7,513 nucleotides of DNA from CAILHX01 sp036561085. GTDB lineage: Bacteria; Pseudomonadota; Gammaproteobacteria; Burkholderiales; Methylophilaceae. The stretch covers positions 1 through 7,513 of the forward strand of contig DATBPY010000046.1 of NCBI GenBank assembly GCA_036561085.1, read 5' to 3'. Position numbers and translations under genes: made by a program. Positions 1-6,610 of this stretch are shown here, piece by piece. The notes under the pieces were generated by a model, which saw only the letters and a list, made by a program, of their open reading frames with translations, had not been told where the DNA came from and made no database searches. Each line of letters starts with the position of its first letter. The stretch's first letter is position 1.

Positions 1-1
1 G

Positions 2-1159
<1,158 letters not shown>

Positions 1160-1169
1160 GATTTAATTT

Positions 1170-1198
1170 AAAAGGCAGGCCGATTGGCCTGCCTTTTT
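1170..1198 (+). terminator. Rho-independent terminator after tuf
   Basis: A perfect 12-bp inverted repeat (arms 1170-1181 and 1186-1197, core GGCAGGCC / GGCCTGCC) encloses the 4-base loop GATT and runs into five T residues (1194-1198). It starts 10 bases after the tuf stop. The A run on the 5' side would allow it to act in both directions, although no minus-strand gene is seen. Because rpsJ starts only 31 bases after it, on the same strand, it probably acts as a partial terminator that sets how much transcription from the str operon enters rpsJ. The degree of read-through is not predictable from sequence alone. Confidence 0.88.
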
Positions 1199-1229
1199 GT
1201 TCTTTGAAAAACGTTCTTTGGAAAAAATT

Positions 1230-1538
1230 ATGCAAAGTCAAAAAATCCGTATTCGCCTGAAAGCCTTTGATTATCGTTTGATAGATCAATCCGCTCAGGA
1301 AATCGTTGAAACCGCCAAGCGTACCGGCGCAGTAGTTAAAGGCCCAGTGCCGTTGCCTACGCGTATTGAGCGTTTCGACATTCTGCGTTCACCGCACGTC
1401 AACAAGACTTCGCGCGATCAGTTCGAAATCCGTACGCATTTGCGTCTGATGGACATCCTGGATCCTACCGACAAGACGGTAGATGCGCTGATGAAGCTGG
1501 ACCTGCCGGCTGGCGTAGACGTAGAAATCAAGCTGTAA
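1230..1538 (+). CDS. rpsJ: 30S ribosomal protein S10 (NusE)
   Basis: S10 is a 30S head protein and, as NusE, pairs with NusB in transcription antitermination and links NusG to the ribosome. The protein has 102 residues (E. coli has 103) and matches the family along its length: QKIRIRLKAFDYRLID, ETAKRTGA, GPVPLPTR, SPHVNK (54-59) and the end QFEIRTHLRLMDILDPTDKTVDALMKLDLPAGVD in pieces. The ATG at 1230 gives the standard N-terminus and has a weak ribosome binding site (GGA at 1220-1222). A longer frame from a TTG at 1197 is rejected because it starts inside the tuf terminator and adds residues foreign to S10. The gene lies between that terminator and a promoter downstream, and no convincing promoter precedes it. 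Confidence 0.97.
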   Translation: MQSQKIRIRLKAFDYRLIDQSAQEIVETAKRTGAVVKGPVPLPTRIERFDILRSPHVNKTSRDQFEIRTHLRLMDILDPTDKTVDALMKLDLPAGVDVEIKL

Positions 1539-1550
1539 GTAGTTGTATTG

Positions 1551-1610
1551 GTATTCAGTTTTAAGATTTAACCAGATTTATTTGTAATTTTAAGGGGGGC
1601 GGGATATAAT
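1551..1610 (+). promoter_or_regulatory. Sigma70-type promoter for the rplC-rpsQ genes
   Basis: A consensus -10 box TATAAT (1605-1610) lies 17 bases downstream of a TTGTAA -35 box (1582-1587, 4 of 6 matches). The 31 bases upstream of the -35 (1551-1581) are 24/31 A+T, resembling an UP element. The bases after the -10 are CGCGCCC, a GC-rich discriminator like that of rRNA P1 promoters, which suggests negative control by ppGpp/DksA. The spacer is unusual in holding a G-rich run (GGGGGGCGGG, 1594-1603). Transcription should start near 1616-1618, giving a leader of about 58 bases before rplC. Promoter strength and stringent control are inferences. Confidence 0.78.
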
Positions 1611-1628
1611 CGCGCCCTTTCGCAAACA

Positions 1629-1650
1629 GGCCAGTCAATCGAAACTGGCC
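1629..1650 (+). promoter_or_regulatory. Leader hairpin upstream of rplC ribosome binding site
   Basis: A 7-bp inverted repeat, GGCCAGT (1629-1635) and ACTGGCC (1644-1650), with an 8-base loop lies in the predicted rplC leader, 13 bases before the AAGGA ribosome binding site (1664-1668). There is no T run after it, so it is not an intrinsic terminator. It could stabilise the 5' end or serve in autogenous control. In E. coli, L4 represses the S10 operon through a much longer leader located before rpsJ; equivalence with this small hairpin is not shown. Confidence 0.5.
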
Positions 1651-1675
1651 CTTGGATTTTAATAAGGAAACGACC

Positions 1676-2317
1676 ATGAGCTTAGGGCTTGTAGGTCGCA
1701 AGGTGGGCATGACCCGCGTTTTTACCGATGATGGTACTAGCATCCCGGTAACAGTGCTGGAAGTTTCGCCCAACCGTGTGACGCAGATTAAATCTCTAGA
1801 CAGCGACGGCTACACTGCCGTCCAAGTCACTTACGGTGTGCGCCGCGCAAGCCGCGTAACCAAGGCAATGGCAGGTCATTTCGCCAAAGCTGGGGTTACC
1901 GCTGGACGCGGAGTGCATGAGTTCCCCGTAACCGCTGACGTGCTGGCTAATCTAGCTGCTGGTGGCGATGTCACCGTAGCAACATTCCAGGTAGGGCAAA
2001 TGGTGGATGTGACGGGTACGACCCTGGGTAAGGGTTACGCCGGCGTCATCAAACGTCACCATTTCAGCTCTAACCGTGCCACGCACGGTAACTCCAAATC
2101 TCACAACGTACCGGGTTCTATCGGCATGAACCAAGATCCTGGTCGCGTGTTCCCGGGTAAGCGCATGACGGGTCACCTCGGTGATGTTAAGCGTACCGTG
2201 CAGAATCTGGAGATCGTGCGTGTTGATGTTGAGCGTAATCTGCTCCTGATCAAAGGTGCGGTTCCCGGTTCCAAAGGCGGTAACGTGATCGTGCGTCCTG
2301 CTGTGAAGGGGGCATAA
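1676..2317 (+). CDS. rplC: 50S ribosomal protein L3
   Basis: L3 is one of the earliest 50S assembly proteins; it binds near the 3' end of 23S rRNA and sends a loop towards the peptidyl transferase centre. The product has 213 residues (E. coli 209). Family signatures are LVGRKVGMTRVFTDDG near the N-terminus, GHFAKAG, the central loop ATHGNSKSHNVPGSIG (135-150) with MNQDPG after it, and ERNLLLIKGAVPG near the end. Gln153 aligns with E. coli Gln150, the residue methylated by PrmB. The ATG at 1676 has a good AAGGA at 1664-1668 with 7-base spacing; a frame-open TTG at 1652 is rejected because it adds non-family residues. It is the first gene after the 1605-1610 promoter, and its stop overlaps the rplD start by one base (TAATG). 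Confidence 0.97.
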   Translation: MSLGLVGRKVGMTRVFTDDGTSIPVTVLEVSPNRVTQIKSLDSDGYTAVQVTYGVRRASRVTKAMAGHFAKAGVTAGRGVHEFPVTADVLANLAAGGDVTVATFQVGQMVDVTGTTLGKGYAGVIKRHHFSSNRATHGNSKSHNVPGSIGMNQDPGRVFPGKRMTGHLGDVKRTVQNLEIVRVDVERNLLLIKGAVPGSKGGNVIVRPAVKGA

Positions 2318-2943
2318 TGAAAATCAAATTAACAGATAACAATGGCAAAGCAGCCAAGACTACCGTTGAAGTGTCTGAAGTGACCTTCGGCCGTGAGTTC
2401 AACGAGGCGCTGGTGCACCAAGTGGTAACGGCTTATATGGCCAATGCCCGTACCGGTACCCGTAAGCAAAAAGACCGTGAAGAAGTACATCACAGCACCA
2501 AGAAGCCTTTCAATCAGAAAGGTACCGGTCGTGCTCGTGCAGGTATGACTTCCAGCCCGTTGTGGCGCGGAGGCGGTCGTATTTTCCCAAATACGCCTGA
2601 TGAGAATTTCAGTCAGAAACTTAACAAGAAGATGTACCGCGCCGGGATGCAATCTATCCTGTCTGAGTTGGTACGTCAGGATCGTCTGTCAGTTGTAGAA
2701 GAGTTCGTGATCGACGCGCCTAAGACCAAGTTGATGGCTGACAAGATCAAGGGCATGGGTTGCAGCGAAGGCGTTCTGGTATTGACCGATGCATTCAATG
2801 AAAACCTGTTCTTATCTGCCCGTAACTTGCCGCATGTGCTGGTGATCGAGGCGCAACACGCCGACCCAGTGAGTCTGGTGCGTTTTCCACGTGTGATTGC
2901 GACTACGGCAGCGGTCAAGAAACTTGAGGAGATGCTGGCATGA
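2317..2943 (+). CDS. rplD: 50S ribosomal protein L4
   Basis: L4 binds domain I of 23S rRNA and lines the peptide exit tunnel with a long loop; in gammaproteobacteria it also represses the S10 operon. The product has 208 residues (E. coli 201). Visible family blocks are TFGREFNEALVHQVV, the basic tunnel loop KKPFNQKGTGRARAG (62-76), KLNKKMYRAG followed by QSILSELVRQDRL, APKTKL, and ENLFLSARNLP. The extra residues lie mainly in the first 15 positions. The ATG at 2317 shares its A with the rplC stop, and GAAGGGGG (2305-2312) inside rplC supplies the ribosome binding site, so the two are likely translationally coupled. The end overlaps rplW by four bases (ATGA). Confidence 0.97.
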   Translation: MKIKLTDNNGKAAKTTVEVSEVTFGREFNEALVHQVVTAYMANARTGTRKQKDREEVHHSTKKPFNQKGTGRARAGMTSSPLWRGGGRIFPNTPDENFSQKLNKKMYRAGMQSILSELVRQDRLSVVEEFVIDAPKTKLMADKIKGMGCSEGVLVLTDAFNENLFLSARNLPHVLVIEAQHADPVSLVRFPRVIATTAAVKKLEEMLA

Positions 2944-3251
2944 GCACGAAATCTATAAGCCAAGAGCGTTTGCTGCAAGTGATTCTGGCACCGCAAATTA
3001 CCGAAAAAGCCACTCGTATCGCTGATGACCATCAGCAGATCGCATTCAAAGTGCGCACCGATGCTACCAAGATTGAGATCAAAGGCGCAGTCGAGCTGTT
3101 GTTCAAGGTCGAAGTGGACACGGTAAGTGTGATCAACGTTAAGGGTAAAACCAAGCGTTTCGGTCGCAGCATGGGTAGTCGTCAGGATTGGAAAAAGGCG
3201 TATGTAAGCCTCAAGCCTGGTCAAGAAATCAACTTCGCGGCTGGCGAATAA
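2940..3251 (+). CDS. rplW: 50S ribosomal protein L23
   Basis: L23 sits at the exit of the peptide tunnel and docks trigger factor and the signal recognition particle. The product has 103 residues (E. coli 100). The family pattern ERLLQVILAPQITEKA is clear, and Glu22 aligns with E. coli Glu18, which contacts trigger factor. KVRTDATKIEIKGAVELLF and DWKKAYVSLKPGQEINF also match. The start overlaps the rplD stop as ATGA and is preceded by GAGGAGA at 2926-2932 with 7-base spacing, pointing to coupled translation. The extra length is at the N-terminus (MSTKSIS before QERLL). Confidence 0.97.
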   Translation: MSTKSISQERLLQVILAPQITEKATRIADDHQQIAFKVRTDATKIEIKGAVELLFKVEVDTVSVINVKGKTKRFGRSMGSRQDWKKAYVSLKPGQEINFAAGE

Positions 3252-3261
3252 GGAGAGAAAA

Positions 3262-4095
3262 ATGGCACTGATTAAAGTCAAGCCGACTTCCCCCGGTCGT
3301 CGCGCAGTGATCAAGGTAGTAACCCCAGGTCTGCACAAAGGTGCACCATATGCACCGCTGCTGGAAAAGCAAAGCAAAAAGGCAGGTCGTAATAACAACG
3401 GTCACATCACCATTCGTCACCAAGGCGGTGGTCACAAGCAACATTACCGTATTGTGGATTTCCGTCGTAACAAGGATGGTATTCCTGCAACTGTTGAGCG
3501 TATTGAATACGATCCTAACCGTAGCGCGCATCTGGCACTATTGTGCTATGCCGACGGTGAGCGTCGTTACATCATCGCTCCGCGCGGTATCGCTGCAGGT
3601 GCACAGCTGGTTTCCGGTGCGGATTCCCCGATCAAGGTGGGTAATGCATTGCCGCTGCGTAACGTTCCAGTCGGTAGCACCATTCACTGCGTAGAGTTGA
3701 TGCCGGGCAAAGGTGCGCAGCTGGCACGTTCTGCCGGTACTTCCATCCAGTTATTGGCTCGCGAAGGCAGCTACGCGCAATTGCGTTTACGTTCCGGTGA
3801 AGTTCGCCGCGTGCACGTTGATTGCAAAGCTACCATCGGCGAGGTGGGCAACGAAGAGCATTCCCTGCGTTCTATCGGTAAAGCCGGTGCCATGCGTTGG
3901 CGCGGTGTACGTCCGACGGTACGTGGTGTGGTCATGAACCCGGTCGATCACCCGCACGGCGGTGGTGAAGGTCGTACTGCTGCCGGTATGAATCCGGTCA
4001 GTCCATGGGGCACGCCAACCAAGGGTTATCGTACTCGTAACAACAAGCGGACAGACAATATGCGCGTTAGCCGTCGTCCATCTGGTAAGAGGTAA
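3262..4095 (+). CDS. rplB: 50S ribosomal protein L2
   Basis: L2 is a conserved 23S rRNA binding protein needed for subunit association and for the peptidyl transferase centre. The product has 277 residues (E. coli 273). Family features in order are KPTSPGRR near the N-terminus, GRNNNGHITIRHQGGGHK (42-59), HYRIVDFRRNKDGIPATV, RYIIAPRG, and the DHPHGGGEG motif (229-237) holding the conserved histidine studied in E. coli as His229. The basic C-terminal tail ends RRPSGKR. AGGAGA at 3251-3256 overlaps the rplW stop and precedes the ATG by five bases; the gap to rplW is 10 bases. Confidence 0.98.
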   Translation: MALIKVKPTSPGRRAVIKVVTPGLHKGAPYAPLLEKQSKKAGRNNNGHITIRHQGGGHKQHYRIVDFRRNKDGIPATVERIEYDPNRSAHLALLCYADGERRYIIAPRGIAAGAQLVSGADSPIKVGNALPLRNVPVGSTIHCVELMPGKGAQLARSAGTSIQLLAREGSYAQLRLRSGEVRRVHVDCKATIGEVGNEEHSLRSIGKAGAMRWRGVRPTVRGVVMNPVDHPHGGGEGRTAAGMNPVSPWGTPTKGYRTRNNKRTDNMRVSRRPSGKR

Positions 4096-4100
4096 TCAAC

Positions 4101-4379
4101 ATGGCTCGTTCAGTAAAAAAAGGTCCGTTCGTAGATTCTCACTTGGTAAAAAAAGTGGAAACTGCCAGCGCAAACAAGGATCGTCGTCCTATCAAAACCT
4201 GGTCACGTCGTTCTACGGTGCTGCCGGATTTCGTCGGCCTCACGATTGCAGTTCACAACGGCAAGCAGCACATTCCTGTGCTGATCTCGGAAAATATGGT
4301 TGGTCACAAGCTGGGCGAATTCGCCCTGACCCGCACATTCAGAGGTCATGCAGCCGATAGAAAAGTAGTTAAGAAGTAG
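4101..4379 (+). CDS. rpsS: 30S ribosomal protein S19
   Basis: S19 binds the head of 16S rRNA, pairs with S13 and takes part in bridges to the 50S subunit. The product has 92 residues, the same length as E. coli S19. It shows MARSVKKGPFVDSHL, KTWSRRSTVLPDFVGLTI, VHNGKQHIPVLI, ENMVGHKLGEFA and TRTFRGHAADRK, all signature blocks of the family. The ATG follows the rplB stop by five bases; AAGAGGT (4087-4093), which runs into that stop, is the likely ribosome binding site. Confidence 0.97.
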   Translation: MARSVKKGPFVDSHLVKKVETASANKDRRPIKTWSRRSTVLPDFVGLTIAVHNGKQHIPVLISENMVGHKLGEFALTRTFRGHAADRKVVKK

Positions 4380-4382
4380 GAG
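4378..4382 (+). promoter_or_regulatory. Ribosome binding site that decides the rplV start
   Basis: AGGAG (4378-4382), overlapping the rpsS stop codon, has two in-frame ATG codons after it. The ATG at 4385 is only 2 bases away, too close for efficient initiation, while the ATG at 4391 is 8 bases away, a near-ideal spacing. The later ATG is therefore preferred for rplV. Confidence 0.75.
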
Positions 4383-4390
4383 CGATGACG

Positions 4391-4720
4391 ATGAATGTAT
4401 CCGCAGTATTAAAAGGAGTCCACCTGTCCCCTCAAAAGGCAAGGTTGGTAGCTGATCTGGTGCGTGGCAAGAAAGTAGACCATGCGCTCAGTATTCTCAC
4501 GTTCTGCCCAAAGAAGGGTGCAGACATTATCAAGCGCGTGGTTGAGTCCGCGATTGCTAATGCCGAGCACAACGAAGGCGCAGACATTGACGAATTGAAG
4601 GTCACCACAATTTACGTGGACAAAGGCACGGTTCTCAGACGTATTCGTCCGCGTGCAAAAGGCCGCGCTGGTCGCATCATCAAGCCGACCTGCCACATTA
4701 CCGTTATGGTCGGAGACTAA
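4391..4720 (+). CDS. rplV: 50S ribosomal protein L22
   Basis: L22 binds several 23S rRNA domains and its long beta-hairpin lines the exit tunnel, where macrolide resistance mutations are known in other species. From the ATG at 4391 the product has 109 residues (E. coli 110). It shows LSPQKARLVADLVRGKKVDHAL, the family core VVESAIANAEHNEGADID, and the basic hairpin LRRIRPRAKGRAGRIIKP. The hairpin looks intact, without insertions or deletions. An upstream in-frame ATG at 4385 would add two residues (M-T), but its spacing to AGGAG is too short. The gap to rpsC is four bases. Confidence 0.96.
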   Translation: MNVSAVLKGVHLSPQKARLVADLVRGKKVDHALSILTFCPKKGADIIKRVVESAIANAEHNEGADIDELKVTTIYVDKGTVLRRIRPRAKGRAGRIIKPTCHITVMVGD

Positions 4721-4724
4721 AGAT

Positions 4725-5459
4725 ATGGGACAAAAGATCCATCCAACAGGCTTCCGCCTGGCAGTACAAAAGAACTGGACTTCGCGCTGGTATGCCAATA
4801 GCAAGAATTTCCCGGCAATGCTGCAAGCTGACATCAAGGTACGTGATTACCTGAAAAAGAAGTTGGCGCATGCTGCGGTGAGCAAGATTCTGATCGAGCG
4901 TCCGGCAAAGAATGCCAAGATCACCATCTATAGCGCTCGTCCAGGCATCGTGATCGGTAAGAAGGGTGAAGATATCGAAACATTGCGCTCTGCATTGCAG
5001 CGCATGATGGGCGTGCCCGTGCATCTCAACATCGAAGAGATTCGCAAGCCGGAGATCGACGCTACCCTGATCGCTGAGAATATTGCCCAGCAATTGGAAA
5101 AGCGCGTGATGTTCCGTCGTGCCATGAAGCGCGCGATGCAAAATGCGATGCGCCTGGGTGCCCAAGGTATCAAGATCATGAGCGCCGGTCGTTTGAACGG
5201 TATTGAGATCGCCCGTACTGAGTGGTATCGCGAAGGCCGTGTGCCATTGCATACGCTACGTGCCGATATCGATTACGGCGTAGCTGAAGCAAGCACGACC
5301 TACGGCATCATCGGTATCAAGGTCTGGGTGTTCAAGGGTGAAGTGATGGGTAAGAACGAACAGGTCGTAGCTGCAGCACCTGCAACTGCTCCGGTGCCTG
5401 CACCTGAACCTGAGAAAAAGACAAGAAAATCAGGAGTAAAAAATGCTGCAGCCAGCTAG
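4725..5459 (+). CDS. rpsC: 30S ribosomal protein S3 with Ala/Pro-rich tail
   Basis: S3 lies at the mRNA entry site of the 30S subunit and contributes to mRNA helicase activity. The product has 244 residues (E. coli 233). MGQKIHPTGFRLAV starts the protein, a type II KH domain follows with its GKKG loop at 78-81, and the C-terminal domain has FRRAMKRA with Arg131, Arg132 and Lys135, the helicase residues in E. coli. The core ends at IGIKVWVFKGE; from about residue 211 the tail is low-complexity (AAAPATAPVPAPEPEKK, then TRKSG). The ATG at 4725 is preferred over an earlier in-frame ATG at 4653 inside rplV because it gives the family N-terminus and has GGAG at 4712-4715. The last 17 bases overlap rplP. 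Confidence 0.96.
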   Translation: MGQKIHPTGFRLAVQKNWTSRWYANSKNFPAMLQADIKVRDYLKKKLAHAAVSKILIERPAKNAKITIYSARPGIVIGKKGEDIETLRSALQRMMGVPVHLNIEEIRKPEIDATLIAENIAQQLEKRVMFRRAMKRAMQNAMRLGAQGIKIMSAGRLNGIEIARTEWYREGRVPLHTLRADIDYGVAEASTTYGIIGIKVWVFKGEVMGKNEQVVAAAPATAPVPAPEPEKKTRKSGVKNAAAS

Positions 5460-5859
5460 ACAAAAATACCGCAAGATGCAGAAGGGCCGTAACAAAGGCA
5501 TTGCAACGACCGGTAATAAAGTGAGTTTCGGTGAATACGGCCTGAAAGCTATTGGTCGTGGTCGCTTGACAGCGCGTCAGATCGAAGCGGCGCGTCGCGT
5601 GATGACCCGTCATATCAAACGCGGTGGTCGCGTATGGATTCGTATTTTCCCTGATCAGCCTATCTCCAAGAAACCGGCTGAAGTGCGTATGGGTAATGGT
5701 AAAGGTAGTACCGAGTACTACGTTGCTCAGATCCAGCCCGGGAAGATGTTATATGAAATGGACGGCGTGACAGAAGATCTGGCACGTGAGGCATTCAAGC
5801 TTGCGGCGGCTAAGTTGCCGATTCCGACGGCCTTTGCTAGCCGTCACATAGGGAGTTAA
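5443..5859 (+). CDS. rplP: 50S ribosomal protein L16
   Basis: L16 joins the 50S subunit late and organises the tRNA A-site region near the peptidyl transferase centre. The product has 138 residues (E. coli 136). It starts MLQPARQKYRKMQKGRNKG and carries GLKAIGRGRLTARQIEAARR, the VRMGNGKG block (81-88) and QPGKMLYEMDGV followed by REAFKLAAAKLPI. Arg82 aligns with E. coli Arg81, which is hydroxylated there by the RoxA/YcfD oxygenase. The ATG lies inside rpsC, and its AGGAGT (5432-5437) is also S3 coding sequence, so the two genes share 17 bases in different frames. It ends two bases before rpmC. Confidence 0.97.
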   Translation: MLQPARQKYRKMQKGRNKGIATTGNKVSFGEYGLKAIGRGRLTARQIEAARRVMTRHIKRGGRVWIRIFPDQPISKKPAEVRMGNGKGSTEYYVAQIQPGKMLYEMDGVTEDLAREAFKLAAAKLPIPTAFASRHIGS

Positions 5860-5861
5860 TC

Positions 5862-6083
5862 ATGAAGGCTGCTGAATTAAGAGCGAAATCTGAAGGCGAT
5901 CTGAAAAGCGAATTGATCGATCTGCTGCGTGCGCAATTCTCATTGCGTATGCAAGTGGCGACTCAGCAACTCGGTAAAGTGGATCAAATTGGTAAAGTGC
6001 GTCGCGACATTGCGCGTGTGCGCACCATTCTGGCTGAAAAAGCCAGGCAAGCAGCTCTGGCTCAAAAAGCCAGACAAGCATAA
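5862..6083 (+). CDS. rpmC: 50S ribosomal protein L29 with extended C-terminus
   Basis: L29 is a small two-helix protein near the exit tunnel, next to L23. The product has 73 residues against 63 in E. coli. MKAAELRAKSEGDLKSELIDLL and AQFSLRMQ, then QIGKVRRDIARVRTIL, match the family. The extra residues are at the C-terminus, where AEKARQA is repeated as AQKARQA after the dipeptide AL, matching a DNA duplication at 6033-6080. GGGAG at 5851-5855 precedes the ATG with 6-base spacing. The stop is followed 11 bases later by rpsQ. The repeat would simply lengthen the second helix (inference). Confidence 0.95.
   Translation: MKAAELRAKSEGDLKSELIDLLRAQFSLRMQVATQQLGKVDQIGKVRRDIARVRTILAEKARQAALAQKARQA
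6033..6080 (+). repeat. Imperfect tandem duplication in the rpmC 3' end
   Basis: Two 21-base units, 6033-6053 and 6060-6080, match at 19 of 21 positions and are separated by GCTCTG. The period is 27 bases, a multiple of three, so the reading frame is kept and the encoded heptapeptides are AEKARQA and AQKARQA. The second copy ends directly at the TAA. This looks like a recent in-frame duplication that extended L29. Confidence 0.85.
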
Positions 6084-6094
6084 CGGGGGTCAAT

Positions 6095-6553
6095 ATGGCT
6101 GAAGCCAAAGAAACAAAGAAGGCAGCACCAAAAAAGGCTGCTGAAACCGCAGAAACTAAAGCCGCGCCGAAAAAAGCTGCAGCTCCTAAGAAAGCTGCAG
6201 AAGCTAAGGCTGCGCCTAAGAAGGCAGCAGTGGCCAAAGTTGCCAAGCCGAAAGTGGTCAAGCCTAAGGTCGCCAAGCCGGTAGCCAAGGTTAAGGCCAA
6301 TAAAGTGGTCCGTACCGCAACCGGTCGTGTAGTCAGCGACAAGATGGACAAGACGGTGACGGTACTGGTTGAGCGCGTGGTAAAGCATCCGCTGTACGGT
6401 AAAGTGATGCGCCGTTCCAATAAGTTCCATGCGCATGATGAAAACAATGAGTGCCATGAAGGTGATCTGGTGATCATTGAAGAAAGCCGCCCTTTGTCAC
6501 GTACCAAAACCTGGGTTGTGGCGAAGGTTTTGGAAAAAGGTCAGGCGCTTTAA
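6095..6553 (+). CDS. rpsQ: 30S ribosomal protein S17 with histone H1-like N-terminal extension
   Basis: S17 is a primary 16S rRNA binding protein in the 30S body. The product has 152 residues against 84 in E. coli. Residues 73-152 are an ordinary S17 OB-fold: RTATGRVVSDKMDKTV, VKHPLYGKVMRRSNKFHAHD, ENNECHEGD, and SRPLSRTKTWVVAKVLEK. Residues 1-70 are a foreign-looking tail of about 24 Ala, 22 Lys, 7 Pro and 7 Val, with four APKKAA units (11-16, 24-29, 30-35, 40-45) and then KPKV-type repeats (51-63). The ATG at 6095 has GGGGGT at 6085-6090. The only visible alternative is an in-frame GTG at 6305 (residue 71), with AAGG 8 bases upstream, which would give an 82-residue, normal-length S17. The extension is preferred as real because it is open and its repeats differ at synonymous sites. 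It resembles bacterial H1-like proteins; its function is unknown. Confidence 0.93.
   Translation: MAEAKETKKAAPKKAAETAETKAAPKKAAAPKKAAEAKAAPKKAAVAKVAKPKVVKPKVAKPVAKVKANKVVRTATGRVVSDKMDKTVTVLVERVVKHPLYGKVMRRSNKFHAHDENNECHEGDLVIIEESRPLSRTKTWVVAKVLEKGQAL
6125..6229 (+). repeat. APKKAA hexapeptide-coding repeats in rpsQ
   Basis: Four 18-base units at 6125-6142, 6164-6181, 6182-6199 and 6212-6229 each encode APKKAA. Codons differ between copies (GCA/GCG/GCT for Ala, CCA/CCG/CCT for Pro, AAA/AAG for Lys), so the repetition is stronger in the protein than in the DNA. This argues that the repeats are translated and kept by selection on the peptide. Confidence 0.85.
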
Positions 6554-6574
6554 TCAAGCTGTAGTTGGTTTTGC

Positions 6575-6604
6575 TTGACTGGATAAGGTTTTTTAAGTTA
6601 ATAT
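6575..6604 (+). promoter_or_regulatory. Sigma70-type promoter of the spc operon (rplN-)
   Basis: TTGACT (6575-6580, 5 of 6 matches to the -35 consensus) is followed after 18 bases by TAATAT (6599-6604, 4 of 6 matches to the -10 consensus). The next bases are CGTCGGC, another GC-rich discriminator, so stringent or growth-rate control is plausible. The predicted start near 6611 gives a leader of about 100 bases before rplN. The site lies just after the rpsQ stop, where E. coli also has a separate spc promoter. Transcription from the S10 genes upstream may continue through it because no good terminator is seen. Confidence 0.65.
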
Positions 6605-6610
6605 CGTCGG

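Noticed and set aside
1197..1229. Longer rpsJ from a TTG start at 1197
   Set aside because: The start lies within the tuf terminator and adds 11 residues not found in S10; ATG at 1230 gives the standard N-terminus.
2676..3398. Minus-strand open frame of 240 codons across rplD, rplW and rplB
   Set aside because: It overlaps three conserved genes in antisense and shows no recognisable protein features.
5860..6507. Minus-strand open frame of 215 codons across rpmC and rpsQ, with a hydrophobic Ala/Phe/Leu-rich stretch
   Set aside because: It is the complement of the Ala/Lys repeats of rpsQ, which yields membrane-like peptides by chance; no start signal or family match supports it.
6554..6594. 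Possible terminator after rpsQ: TCAAGC (6554-6559) with GCTTGA (6573-6578), then a T run
   Set aside because: The stem has only 6 bp with a 13-base loop, the T run begins about 10 bases after it, and the stem overlaps the -35 box; too weak to call a terminator.
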